From JAGRCP01 sp942490705 (lineage in GTDB: Bacteria > Chloroflexota > Anaerolineae > Caldilineales > Caldilineaceae), in the NCBI GenBank assembly GCA_942490705.1, contig CALNXY010000014.1, forward strand, positions 1-64,000: DNA of 64,000 nt. The letters are read 5' to 3'. Every line of letters begins with the position of its first letter. Position 1 is the stretch's first letter. The notes beneath the pieces are model-generated. The model was not told the origin of the DNA and ran no database searches. It saw nothing but the letters and a program-made list of their open reading frames with translations. Shown here one piece after another: positions 25,801 through 33,836 of this stretch. Made by a program: the position numbers and the translations under genes.

Positions 25801-26075
25801 ATTGCGCGACCGCGCTCCGTCACTGGGAGCAACCTGTCTATCCCTTTCAGTGGATCGCCTGTATGCCGGCCCTGGCGCTCGCCCTTGAGGACGGTGACTT
25901 GGCCGGCGCGTGCGATGCCGCCCAACGCATGACTGCCTCCAATCAAGAGCAGCTACCGGCGGCATTGGACGATGCCCTGGGGGCCGCGGGCCGCGCGGGC
26001 GAGCAGGACGCAGTCACCTGCGAAGAGTTGCTGCGGACGGCACTTGACCTGGCGCGCCGCGCAGGCTATCTCTAG
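22896..26075 (+). CDS. SARP/BTAD-type AAA ATPase transcriptional regulator with TPR repeats
   Basis: 1059 residues using the GTG at 22896 (VQIRLLGGFAVSDDG), preceded by GAGCGAGG; the longer ATG at 22851 is weaker. The OmpR-like winged helix is at ~1-90 (GGFAVSDDGAPVVALNQTRL; LSRTQIAFALWPDS), followed by the BTAD helical domain to ~245 (VEEPLDEIGYQRLMRLY-like block). An AAA domain has a Walker A near 290 (EGEAGIGKTRLAE) and a Walker B near 396 (LLLLLDDVQWADRES). TPR-like repeats fill the C-terminal half. These large regulators sense a ligand through the ATPase/TPR part and activate transcription; the target is unknown. The gene stands alone with its own promoter. Confidence 0.9.
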   Translation: MQIRLLGGFAVSDDGAPVVALNQTRLKELLSYLIVHRASPLSRTQIAFALWPDSNDTQAQTNLRNTLFRLRKALPALGSYLISTRQELRWRNNSDCDVDLVHFEQALAAAAAARQQALADAERCALEDAVAHYAGDLLPDVFAEWALPRREELRATFLVALARLSALCEQAGDLDAALHFAQHFVREEPLDEIGYQRLMRLYQCRGDRALALRVYHQLSTRLHGELSLEPSPESQALYHALLENEVTKITSPPRSTRPPLVGRDDALAAAMHFLNDIAGAHTQASLLLIEGEAGIGKTRLAETILAWARQQGFTTLSAACFRSSRPAYGPIVSWLRQASLGPLGPVWQEELTRLLPELAAGTVPEKQAPVAPWQQQRFLDAIVQALIQQKQPLLLLLDDVQWADRESILILDTLLRSGTQDRVALIATCRSESLSPDDAATTWLAELQRRGQINQLPIQRLNREDSTLLAEAIRNTRLTEVEAEALYRFTEGNPLFVVETIRAQIRVDQVSWNSADGQDTLALPPKMEAVLQSRLGTLSQNALETAQMAAILGRSFSYDVLKTCHEMAVETGDEMALLRALDELWHRHIIAAHDREDGLYDFTHDRLRQVAYRGLSPIIRRAHHERAARALAEHYAHALDVVASQIAQHYERAGANKPAADFHYRAAVHAASQFAHEQTIRHCLQAVVLLRDEDADSPIILADLYAELARAYRFTARHQESADAYTSALVHTTEPLSRAILYCEAGETATAQMDFGTAQHRFEQAQRELAGLPAQDETWWRAWLDTKQAWAALYYYQSRLADLDALLSEIADPIAKHGTARQKADYYGALTQLTFRRERYAGSTELMAYVSEALHWAEASGDAEKIALHGFGYGFALLTLRRLDEALASLEQAYEAEKRMGNASVLNQIVIYLLVALRIQDRVEDVRARLDESLALAYQQGSPFYIGAAEGHAAWVAYRDGDLDSARQHCATALRHWEQPVYPFQWIACMPALALALEDGDLAGACDAAQRMTASNQEQLPAALDDALGAAGRAGEQDAVTCEELLRTALDLARRAGYL

Positions 26076-26182
26076 CCCCTCCGTTCGATTTTGCCGCACG
26101 GTCCCGTAGGCCCATTGCTGCCAACGCGTGATTTTCGGTCCGAAATTGCCGTCATCAAACGCAAATTAAACGGTCCTTGCGC

Positions 26183-26346
26183 TATAATATGGTCAACGGG
26201 TGATGAGTTGCTTGGAGCGCAGCTCCAGATGGCAAATCATCCGAACACATACAACGACGCCCAGGGGATAACGGGGTGAGGAGCGAGCAGAACCGATGGC
26301 GCAAGGCGGTCCCCTGGGCGTCCTTGCGCGTCTGTTGCACTTTTTT
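26183..26346 (+). ncRNA. Candidate structured RNA (unclassified) before the GNAT gene
   Basis: A perfect -10 TATAAT (26183-26188; poor -35) opens a region rich in helices. Hairpin A runs 26202-26241 with core TGGAGC-GCA-GCTCCA and flanking GATGA/TCATC and TTGC/GCAA pairs. Helix B pairs GACGCCCAGGGGA (26256-26268) with TCCCCTGGGCGTC (26310-26322). Helix C pairs GCGCAAGG (26299-26306) with CCTTGCGC (26322-26329) and interleaves with B, so it must be an alternative or a pseudoknot. Six Ts follow at 26341-26346. It matches no RNA family that I recognise (not tmRNA, RNase P or SRP RNA by their signature sequences). It could be a riboswitch-like leader of the next gene or a free small RNA. Confidence 0.5.
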
Positions 26347-26395
26347 CGGACCCACGTTAGGCTGATAGGATCTTTGTCGTGCAACCCGTTTTCGG

Positions 26396-26409
26396 CACCA
26401 GCGCTGGTG
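26396..26409 (+). promoter_or_regulatory. 14-bp palindrome at the GNAT gene start
   Basis: CACCAGCGCTGGTG is a perfect palindrome ending 4 bases before the ATG at 26414, where a ribosome-binding site should be. It could fold in the mRNA and hide the start, or bind a dimeric protein. GTTGCAC (26334-26340) and GTGCAAC (26379-26385) add a longer pairing around it. Confidence 0.5.
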
Positions 26410-26413
26410 GCTG

Positions 26414-27232
26414 ATGTCGAGCCAAGAGAACTGGAAACCGTGCATGACGGCCGATCCACATGCTGAGTTCACCCTCAAGTCTCTACGCGAAAAACCTGGC
26501 CTGGAAGAACAGTTTTGGTCTCAGAAGCAACGCATCTGGCCAGGATTCATGTTTGAAGATCTGGTCTCCAACAAGATCTGGCACCATTTGGGTGAAGATT
26601 TCGACAGCTATCAACTCTACCTTTGCGACAAAGACGACAAGCCGGTTGCCGTCTGTCACAGTATACCTGTGGAGTGGGACGGGACGCTTGAGGATCTGCC
26701 CATTGGTTGGGCCACCGGATTCCAGCGCGGCGTAGACGGTCACCGCCTGGGCATCGTGCCCAACACGCTCATGGCTTTGGAGGTCGCAATCCAGCCCGAG
26801 TATCAGGGACAGGGGATTTCCTATCGCATGGTCAAGGGAATCCGCCAAGTGGCAGAAGCGCACGGGCATCAAGCGGTTATCGTGGCCGTACGTCCCTCTT
26901 TAAAGAGTCGCTATCCGCTTACACCAATGACCCGTTACGTACGCTGGCTACGGTCGGACGGCGCCCCCTTCGACCCTTGGTTGCGCGTCCACTGGCGCTG
27001 CGGTGGTGAGATCCTCAAGGTCGCCAACCCGTCCATGGTGATCGAAGCCCCGATCGCTGACTGGGAGCGATGGGCGGGGCTGGCGCTCCCGGAAAACGGC
27101 GAATACGTGATCGACGGCGCGCTAGCGCCCGTGGAGATTGATCGCACTATGGACGTTGGCCGCTACGTCGAGCCCAATGTGTGGGTCCATCACCCGCTGA
27201 AGACAGAACGACTGCGTGGTAGCACGGATTGA
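26414..27232 (+). CDS. GNAT-like acetyltransferase family protein
   Basis: 272 residues. The N-terminal half (~15-110) contains FWSQKQRIWPGFMFEDL and YLCDKDDKPVAVCHSIPVEW, a GNAT-like first strand set. The acetyl-CoA site is LEVAIQPEYQGQGISYRMVK (~117-136), with the Q/RxxGxG/A-type loop as QGQGIS. The C-terminal half (GAPFDPWLRVHWRCGG, WVHHPL) is unusual for small GNATs and may be a second degenerate domain. The substrate is unknown. The start has no clear Shine-Dalgarno sequence and sits just after a palindrome and a structured region, suggesting control at the RNA level. Confidence 0.75.
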   Translation: MSSQENWKPCMTADPHAEFTLKSLREKPGLEEQFWSQKQRIWPGFMFEDLVSNKIWHHLGEDFDSYQLYLCDKDDKPVAVCHSIPVEWDGTLEDLPIGWATGFQRGVDGHRLGIVPNTLMALEVAIQPEYQGQGISYRMVKGIRQVAEAHGHQAVIVAVRPSLKSRYPLTPMTRYVRWLRSDGAPFDPWLRVHWRCGGEILKVANPSMVIEAPIADWERWAGLALPENGEYVIDGALAPVEIDRTMDVGRYVEPNVWVHHPLKTERLRGSTD

Positions 27233-27341
27233 TCGCAGCTATGTGGGCAGCCGCAAGGTTTCGATACACGAGCAACGGAGCGTTCCCGGTACGCCTTTGT
27301 ACCAACATTGATTCCCTACTGAATTTCATAGGAACGTAGCG

Positions 27342-27920
27342 ATGATGAAAAGCTATGATTACGCCCAACGCGATGGAGTTGATGAAATCACGTGGACCCG
27401 TTTCGCCGAGCTGGCTGAGGAACTGGCAGTGAGCGTCGCTGCGCAGGATGTCGATATTGTCGTGGGCATCGCTCGGGCCGGACTTTTTCCCGCGGCCCAC
27501 GTAGCCGCCGCACTGCGCAAGGAACTCTACCCTGTACGCATTACCAGGCGCATCAACGACCGGGTCGTCTACGCGCAGCCGGTCTGGAAGGTCGACGTGA
27601 CCGCAGATGTGGCAGGGCGGCGCGTGGCTGTCATCGATGAGATGGCCGACAGCGGTGAGACGCTACAGCTAGTCGCGAAACGGGTGCGAGAACGGGGCGC
27701 GGCCAGTGTGGTAACGGCCAGCCTGGTCGCACATTCCTGGGCTGCGCCGCAACCGGAAGTCGTGGCGTTGGAGAGCGATGCCCTGGTACTCTTTCCGTGG
27801 GATGCCCGCGTGCTCATTGACGGCGTCTGGCAAGTCAATCCTGAATTTGCCGAGGCGTTAGCACTGCAAAAGGCTAAAGCCCACAAATCCTCAGACGAAC
27901 CTGAACAACCGGAAGCATAA
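27342..27920 (+). CDS. Phosphoribosyltransferase family protein
   Basis: 192 residues; TAGGAACG precedes the ATG at 27342. The PRPP-binding loop is VAVIDEMADSGETLQLVAKR, a type I PRTase signature with paired acidic residues. VDIVVGIARAGLFPAAHVAAAL forms the first strand and loop, and PVRITRRINDRVVYAQPVWK the hood region. It resembles xanthine/hypoxanthine-type and related PRTases, but the base specificity is unclear. The C-terminal tail is charged and low in complexity. The gene is alone on its strand and converges with the PHP-UvrD gene; the 115-base gap between them has no obvious terminator. Confidence 0.85.
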   Translation: MMKSYDYAQRDGVDEITWTRFAELAEELAVSVAAQDVDIVVGIARAGLFPAAHVAAALRKELYPVRITRRINDRVVYAQPVWKVDVTADVAGRRVAVIDEMADSGETLQLVAKRVRERGAASVVTASLVAHSWAAPQPEVVALESDALVLFPWDARVLIDGVWQVNPEFAEALALQKAKAHKSSDEPEQPEA

Positions 27921-28035
27921 GGCACACAATATCCAGGCTGCGCCTGCTCATTCACAGCTGGTCGTTCACGGTCGTCGTCGTGCGCCAAGAAGAACGCTTT
28001 TCCTCGTTCAGAAGAACTGGCCCGGCAATCCTTGG

Positions 28036-31000
28036 TCACTCTTCGTCAAACAGGCTCAATTGCAGTTCGTCCAGCGCTTCCCGAATGGCTTTGCGGGGCG
28101 TCGGCTTTTCCAAGGCCAGGAGCGATGACTCAATGTCTGCCACAAAGCGGCTCACGGGCTGCTCTAACATCTGGCCGTAGAGCAAACGTCGCTGCGCACT
28201 CGTCAGCACGAGTTTCTCCTGCGCACGGGTCATGCCGACATAGAAAAGACGTCGCTCCTCGGCAATGTCCGTCTCCTGCCCCGCGCGCATGTAGGGCAAG
28301 AGTCCTTCTTCACACCCCACCATAAAGACCACCGGGAACTCCAGCCCCTTGGCGGCATGGAGCGTCATCAACGCCACGCGATCGGCACGCGCATCATAGG
28401 CGTCGGCTTCCCGCTCCAGCGTGGCGCCCGTCAGAAACGCGGCCGTATCGTCACCATCTAACGCGGCACGGCGCTGGACACGCGCCAGTCGATCTGCGTC
28501 AATCAGGGTGAGATCGTGCGCTGCCAGCGTGGCGGCGACGCCGGCCAACCGCTCGGGCAGGGGCAGGGCTTGCTGGGCAGCCAAGTCGTTGAGCAGCGTG
28601 GCAACCACAGCAAGACGCTGGCGCTGCGGACCATTCAGCCCGGCCATGATCGCGGCCTCCCCAGCCATGCTGTAGAGCGGCGCGTCGGCCTCGCCAGCGA
28701 TCATCAGCAGGCGTGCGATCTCTGCAGGCGAGAAACGATCCTCGCCCGCGTTGAGGAGCAGGCTCCAATGCACGGCCGAGCCAGGCTGCTGCACGAGCCA
28801 AAGCGGAGCCAGCAGCAGACGCACGTCGGCGCGGGCAAAAAGCGGCGTTTCGCCTGCCGTTTGGAAGGGCATGCCCGAACGCTCAAAGGCCTCCTGCAAG
28901 AGGCGCGCTTGCCCACGCGTGCGGTAGAGCACGGCAAAGTCGCCAAAGGCCAGATTGCGTCCATCATCGTCGACCCGGCCGGAGTCGATTGAGAAATAGC
29001 TTGTACCGCCAACCATGCGCTCGATCTGGTGAACGACGAACTCGGCTTCCGCCTTGTCCGTCGGTGCGTGATGGATGGCGAGCTTGGTACTCATCACAAA
29101 ATCGGACCAAAGTTCCAGCGCTTCCCGATCGGCATTCTGGGCGATGACCTGCTGGGCCGCCTGCAGGATCGCCTGGCTGGAGCGATAGTTCCGGCTCAAG
29201 TAGTGGATGGCCGCATCAGGATACTCCTCTTTGAAGCGCAGGAAGTAGCGGTGATCGGCCCCGCGAAAGCCGTAGATCGCCTGGTCGGGATCGCCGATCA
29301 CGCAAAGATTGGCCCCGCCCTCGCTAAGCAGACGCAGGAAACGCACCTGCGCCTCGTTGACGTCCTGATACTCATCGACAGAGATCCACTGATAGCGTGC
29401 ATGCAGCGTCTTGCGTATCGCCTCGTGGTCTGCCAGCAGCTTGAGGCTCAGGCCGACAAGGTCATCGAAGTCGACGGCGTGAGCGGCGCTGAGCGCAGCG
29501 TGATAGGCATTCCACACAACGAGCGGGTCTGGACCTTCGTCGCCTTCGTCTGGCGATGCGATCGGGGCGACGTGACTCTTGGCAGCGCTGATCGCGTCCA
29601 GCCAGCGCCGCGCCCCCTGCTCATTGAGTGCTGGCAGCGCACTGCGCAAGAGCGAGAGCTGTTCATCGTTACTCAAAATGACAAATTTATCGTCTAGTCC
29701 TGCCTCTTCATAAAATTCTCGCAGGAGTTGAGCGCCCAGCGCGTGGAACGTTTTGATCGTCGTGCGCCCGGCCAGTTCATCACCCAGCAAGTCCCTTAAC
29801 CGCGCCGACATCTCGCCCGCGGCCTTGTTGGTGAAGGTGATAGCCAGCACGGTCTCGGGCGCTACGCCATGCTGTGTAATCAGGGCCGCAATACGCCGTG
29901 TGAGCGTGCGCGTCTTGCCCGTGCCCGGACCGGCCACGATCACCAGTGGCCGGTCGACGGTGTCAACGGCCGCCTGCTGCGCAGGATTGAGACCGGGTAA
30001 GCTAGATGAAGAAGCGGCAGCTTCCTGAGGTGCAGCAGGCGGTGCGATCTGATCTTCCGGATCGGTCTCCAAAGCCGGAACAGCTGCAAATGGTTGCCGG
30101 GCATCAGGTGGCATTGCTGCGCGCTCGGTAGCGACGGGCGGGCTCATTTCAAAGAGGGCCATCTGGGGTACGTCATCGGCAAAGAGCTTGATCACGCCGT
30201 ACTCGCCGTCATAGCCCGCCAGCGCAGTAACGTCTCCGTTGCGCATGCGCACGATGCCATCGGCCAATTGCGCGCCGCCCGCGGCGGCAATCTCATCCGC
30301 TGGCAGGTCGAGCAGGATCTCCAGTTCCGGACCGAGTTCGGCCAGGATGCGCTGATAGTCGCGCTGGACCCGCTTGCTGTTGACGCCCACGCCGTGTAGC
30401 TCCGACAGAATCTCGGGCAGCGGAATCAGGCTGTGGAATGGCTGCGTGCGAGCCGGCTTGCCGCCGGGCGGGCGGTCGGCCAATTCGGCCACGCGGTGGG
30501 AAACACCTACCGTTACCGGCTTGCCACAGACGGTGCAGAGGCCATCGTGGGCAATCGTCGTCTCCGGCGTCCAGCTCACGTCGCATTTGCGGTGACCGTC
30601 ATGGTGATACTTGCCCTCTTCAGGAAAGAATTCAAGCGTGCCCTTGAAGCAGTCCGGATCGCCCGTACGCATGGCGCCAAAGAGACCGGCATAGCTGAGT
30701 TCACAGTCGAAGAGCGTCGCCTCCCGCGCCAGCTTGGGCGGCGAATGGGCGTCGGAACTGGAGACGAGCGTGTAGCGATCGAGCGCCGAGATGCGCCAGT
30801 TCATGGGAGGGTCGGAGGAGAGGCCCGTCTCCAGCGCAAAAATGCGTGGCGTGAGGTCGGCAAAGCACTCTTCCACGGCGTCAAAGCCCGATTTGGAGCC
30901 GAGCATGGAGAACCAGGGCGTCCAAATGTGGGCGGGAATTAACTCACAGCGCTCGTCCACATCGAGGATAATCTCGAAGAGATCGCGCGAGTCCAGCCCC

Positions 31001-31419
31001 AAGATCGGCCGTCCGTCAGAGCGAATGTTGCCGATCTTTTCCAGCTCGCCCTGGATGCGTGCCACCACGTCCAGATCGGGCGCAAAGATGACGTTGTGAA
31101 CTTTGCGTACCTTGTCGAGTCGCTTGTAGATATTGGAAATTTCGCCGGCGAGCAGAAAGCGTACCCGTCGACGGCAACTTGCCGGCGTTTCTGCGTCGAC
31201 TGTGGCGGCGATTTCGTCCTTCAGCTTGAAAAGCCCCGGCTCAGCCGGCTCAAGCTTGGCCTTCATCTCTTCCAGCCAACCGGGGTGGGCGATGTCGCCC
31301 GTGCCAATGACGTTGACCCCCTTGAGTTGCGCCCAGCGATAGAGATGCTCAAAATCAAGATTTTTTGATGTGGCGCGGGAATGATGAGAATGGATGTGCA
31401 GATCGGCGACGAGTTTCAT
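28036..31419 (-). CDS. PHP-domain / UvrD-type helicase fusion protein
   Basis: 1127 residues from the ATG at 31419; a TTG at 31428 is an alternative. Residues ~1-400 are a PHP-family phosphoesterase-like domain: VADLHIHSHHSRATS with the metal His-x-His, GTGDIAHPGW, LLAGEISNIYK, HIWTPWFS and SSSDAHSP, plus a Cys pair in LCTVCGKPV (~293) that may bind zinc. A Pro/Ala linker (~430-470) leads to a full UvrD/PcrA helicase: VAGPGTGKTRTLTRR (Walker A, ~494), ITFTNKAAGEM, VDEYQDVNEAQ, GDPDQAIYGFRGA, LSRNYRSS, LMTLHAAKGLEFPVVF and RRLFYVGMTRAQEKL. Helicase and metal-dependent hydrolase are thus in one chain, likely for DNA repair or processing. The helicase motifs look intact. Confidence 0.93.
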   Translation of the reverse strand: MKLVADLHIHSHHSRATSKNLDFEHLYRWAQLKGVNVIGTGDIAHPGWLEEMKAKLEPAEPGLFKLKDEIAATVDAETPASCRRRVRFLLAGEISNIYKRLDKVRKVHNVIFAPDLDVVARIQGELEKIGNIRSDGRPILGLDSRDLFEIILDVDERCELIPAHIWTPWFSMLGSKSGFDAVEECFADLTPRIFALETGLSSDPPMNWRISALDRYTLVSSSDAHSPPKLAREATLFDCELSYAGLFGAMRTGDPDCFKGTLEFFPEEGKYHHDGHRKCDVSWTPETTIAHDGLCTVCGKPVTVGVSHRVAELADRPPGGKPARTQPFHSLIPLPEILSELHGVGVNSKRVQRDYQRILAELGPELEILLDLPADEIAAAGGAQLADGIVRMRNGDVTALAGYDGEYGVIKLFADDVPQMALFEMSPPVATERAAMPPDARQPFAAVPALETDPEDQIAPPAAPQEAAASSSSLPGLNPAQQAAVDTVDRPLVIVAGPGTGKTRTLTRRIAALITQHGVAPETVLAITFTNKAAGEMSARLRDLLGDELAGRTTIKTFHALGAQLLREFYEEAGLDDKFVILSNDEQLSLLRSALPALNEQGARRWLDAISAAKSHVAPIASPDEGDEGPDPLVVWNAYHAALSAAHAVDFDDLVGLSLKLLADHEAIRKTLHARYQWISVDEYQDVNEAQVRFLRLLSEGGANLCVIGDPDQAIYGFRGADHRYFLRFKEEYPDAAIHYLSRNYRSSQAILQAAQQVIAQNADREALELWSDFVMSTKLAIHHAPTDKAEAEFVVHQIERMVGGTSYFSIDSGRVDDDGRNLAFGDFAVLYRTRGQARLLQEAFERSGMPFQTAGETPLFARADVRLLLAPLWLVQQPGSAVHWSLLLNAGEDRFSPAEIARLLMIAGEADAPLYSMAGEAAIMAGLNGPQRQRLAVVATLLNDLAAQQALPLPERLAGVAATLAAHDLTLIDADRLARVQRRAALDGDDTAAFLTGATLEREADAYDARADRVALMTLHAAKGLEFPVVFMVGCEEGLLPYMRAGQETDIAEERRLFYVGMTRAQEKLVLTSAQRRLLYGQMLEQPVSRFVADIESSLLALEKPTPRKAIREALDELQLSLFDEE

Positions 31420-31552
31420 GGCAGGCAATTAATGGCATGGAGAACGGACAGAGCTACAGCCTAGCACAGATTCGGCAAATGCCGGAACATGTTCAACGCA
31501 ACCGGGAGCCGGCAATTCATGAGGGGCATTCTACGTTCAGTGCCCCCTTGGG

Positions 31553-31582
31553 TTGCCAGCCGTGCGACGTTCAGCGTAGAAT
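31553..31582 (+). promoter_or_regulatory. Promoter of the GH18 gene, giving a leaderless or near-leaderless mRNA
   Basis: TTGCCA (31553-31558), an 18-base spacer and TAGAAT (31577-31582). The ATG at 31589 is only 7 bases beyond the -10, at the expected transcription start, and there is no ribosome-binding site. Confidence 0.55.
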
Positions 31583-31588
31583 CGGGCC

Positions 31589-32884
31589 ATGCGACGCAAA
31601 ATGAATTTTCGATGCATGGTTGGCGGCGCGCCGCTGCTCGTGGCGCTCTTGCTGACAGGGTGCGTACAAGCGCCGACGACAGAGGAAGCCAGGGCCATGG
31701 AATCTGAATTAGTGGGCTATTTCATTGGATGGGGCGTTTACGAACGGAACGTCCATGCGGCCACGCTGGCCGAGCGGGGCGCTGCCCAGCGCCTGACGAC
31801 AATCAACTATGCCTTTGCCGGCATCGATGAGGAGCTACGCTGTACGCTGCTCGACCCCTACGCCGACTACCAGCGGATCTACAGCGCAGATGAAAGCGTC
31901 GACGGCGCGGCGGATGATCCGGGGCAGCCCCTGAAAGGCAACTTCAATCAATTTGCCAAACTCAAAGCCGCTCACCCGCAACTCAAGCTGGTCATCGCGG
32001 TCGGCGGCTGGGGCGATTCGGCGCGCTTTTCCGATGCCGCACTGCCCGAAAACCGGACCGCGTTTGTCGCCTCGTGCATCGATCTCTTCATTCGTGGACA
32101 GATTGACCCGGCGCGTGGCATTGCCATGCCCGGCCTCTTTGACGGGATCGATATCGACTGGGAATACCCCGGTGCGTGCGGCGCAAGCTGTGATTACCGG
32201 CCGGAAGACACCCAGAACTTCACGGCGCTGCTCCAGGAATTTCGTCGCCAGCTCGACGAAATCGACCCCAGGCTGCTGCTGACCGTGGCGGCTCCGGCGC
32301 CCGCACGTCTCAGCTCATTGTGGGAGCTGGACCAAGTGGCCGAGCAGGTCGACTGGATCAACATCATGGGTTATGACTACCATGGCAGCTGGCTGCCCAA
32401 TGGCCCGACCAATCACCATGCCAATCTCTTCACGGACCCTAGCGATCCGAGCGAGTCGCCCCTTTCCAGCAACGAAGCCGTGCAGCGCTATCTGGCCGGC
32501 GGCGTGCCAGCCGAGAAGCTTGTCTTGGGCGTGCCCTTCTATGGCAAGGGCTGGCGTGGCGTCGCCGATGCAAATTACGGCCTGTTTCAGCCGGCGCAAG
32601 GTTTGGCGCCGGGCGCCTTTGAAGCCGGCGGCGAGAGCTATGCCAGGCTGACTCAGCGCGAGCTGCCTGCGTTCTTCGATGAGGCCACCGGTGCGAGCTG
32701 GCTCTACGACGGCGACGAGTTCTGGAGCTACGATGATGTGACCAGCCTCGCGCGCAAGGCGCAGTACGTACGCGAACAGAACCTGCGCGGTATCATGTTT
32801 TGGGAGCTTTCCGGCGATGACGACGACGGAACGCTGGTACGGACGCTGGATGAGGCATTGACCGAACAACTTGAAGAGGAGTAA
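31589..32884 (+). CDS. Glycoside hydrolase family 18 (chitinase-like) lipoprotein
   Basis: 431 residues. A lipoprotein signal (VALLLTGCVQAP, Cys25) predicts membrane anchoring outside the cell. The GH18 barrel begins VGYFIGWGVYERN; INYAFAGID, LVIAVGGWGDSARFSD and the catalytic DGIDIDWEYP (DxxDxDxE) follow. VDWINIMGYDYHGSW, VLGVPFYGKGW and GIMFWELSGDD are the later barrel strands. The enzyme should cut beta-1,4-linked GlcNAc polymers by substrate-assisted catalysis. This fits the amino-sugar genes at 4.8-8.2 kb, though they are not linked. The start at 31589 matches a leaderless arrangement; an in-frame ATG at 31601 is possible. Confidence 0.92.
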   Translation: MRRKMNFRCMVGGAPLLVALLLTGCVQAPTTEEARAMESELVGYFIGWGVYERNVHAATLAERGAAQRLTTINYAFAGIDEELRCTLLDPYADYQRIYSADESVDGAADDPGQPLKGNFNQFAKLKAAHPQLKLVIAVGGWGDSARFSDAALPENRTAFVASCIDLFIRGQIDPARGIAMPGLFDGIDIDWEYPGACGASCDYRPEDTQNFTALLQEFRRQLDEIDPRLLLTVAAPAPARLSSLWELDQVAEQVDWINIMGYDYHGSWLPNGPTNHHANLFTDPSDPSESPLSSNEAVQRYLAGGVPAEKLVLGVPFYGKGWRGVADANYGLFQPAQGLAPGAFEAGGESYARLTQRELPAFFDEATGASWLYDGDEFWSYDDVTSLARKAQYVREQNLRGIMFWELSGDDDDGTLVRTLDEALTEQLEEE

Positions 32885-32891
32885 TTGCCCC

Positions 32892-33263
32892 ATGGCACTG
32901 AACGTTTTAGGCGAAGAACTGCAGTCGTGCAGCAGCAAACCGCTGACCGGCTTTTATCGGGACGGCTGCTGCCGCACAGGAACTGGAGATCATGGCACCC
33001 ACGTCGTCTGCGCCGAGGTCACGGAAGAGTTTTTGGCCTTTTCTCGCAGCCGCGGCAACAACTTGATCACGCCTGTACCGCAGTTTGATTTTCCCGGTCT
33101 GAAGCCGGGTGACCGCTGGTGCCTCTGTGCATCACGCTGGCAGGAGGCGCTGGACGCAGGCGTGGCGCCGCCGGTGGTGCTGGCCGCCACCCATGTTTCG
33201 GCGCTGGAGTTCCTGCAACGCGATGACTTAGTGGCCCATGCGCTGGACGGCGCTCAAGCCTGA
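32892..33263 (+). CDS. DUF2237 family protein
   Basis: 123 residues from the ATG at 32892, 7 bases after the GH18 stop. It is nearly a textbook DUF2237 sequence: NVLGEELQSCSSKPLTGFYR, DGCCRTGTGDHGTHVVCAEV, FLAFSRSRGNNLITPVPQF, FPGLKPGDRWCLCASRW and VLAATHVSALEFL. The conserved Cys and His residues suggest metal or redox chemistry, but no function is established. It may be co-transcribed with the GH18 gene; a weak GAAGAGGAG at the end of that gene could serve as its ribosome site. Confidence 0.93.
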   Translation: MALNVLGEELQSCSSKPLTGFYRDGCCRTGTGDHGTHVVCAEVTEEFLAFSRSRGNNLITPVPQFDFPGLKPGDRWCLCASRWQEALDAGVAPPVVLAATHVSALEFLQRDDLVAHALDGAQA

Positions 33264-33269
33264 ACGGCC

Positions 33270-33626
33270 TTAGCCTTCCACGCGGAACACAAGCCAAAGC
33301 AGGCCGGCAAGCACGCCGAGCGCCACAATCTTCTCGCTCCATGCCCAGTTTGCAAAGTGCCCGCTCATGATCGCGACCAGCACGATTGTTACGGCAAAGT
33401 AGCCGGTCACCTGTAGCTCCGGCGCGCTCACGCCCAGCTGGTCCAGGTGACGGATCACCCACCAGTAGAGGGGAATGCCGACCACGAAACAGCCCAGCGA
33501 CTTGGCGGCCGCCGGCCAGACAAATGTACTGCCCTGCCAGACGCGCGTGGCTTCGGTGAAGGCGACAGCGTCGGCCAGCCCAATCGCGAACGTACAGACA
33601 ACGATAATTGCCATGCTTTGAATCAT
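33270..33626 (-). CDS. Small multi-pass membrane protein
   Basis: 118 residues; AGGAGA precedes the ATG at 33626 on the minus strand. Four hydrophobic segments are visible (about 3-22, 36-56, 70-92, 97-115), including SLGCFVVGIPLYWWVI and TGYFAVTIVLVAIMSG. There is no catalytic motif and no family that I recognise. It converges with the DUF2237 gene, leaving only six bases between the stops. The function is unknown; it is likely a cytoplasmic-membrane protein. The 210-base gap upstream of it contains no gene that I can support. Confidence 0.7.
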   Translation of the reverse strand: MIQSMAIIVVCTFAIGLADAVAFTEATRVWQGSTFVWPAAAKSLGCFVVGIPLYWWVIRHLDQLGVSAPELQVTGYFAVTIVLVAIMSGHFANWAWSEKIVALGVLAGLLWLVFRVEG

Positions 33627-33836
33627 ATGCCAAGTCTCCTGATCCGATTGGGGCCTCAGTTGCCGCTCGCCAAAGCCCGATGCACCGCCGCACTGGGCGA
33701 ATCATACGCCACAAACGTCGCCAATTCGTCGCGGGCTTCAAGTATCGCGCCACCTCGTGTATACAAGCGGGTGGGCGCGTGATCGTTCGGCTCAAATCGG
33801 CTCAGCTCAGCCAGAAATTGATGACAACAGTCCATA

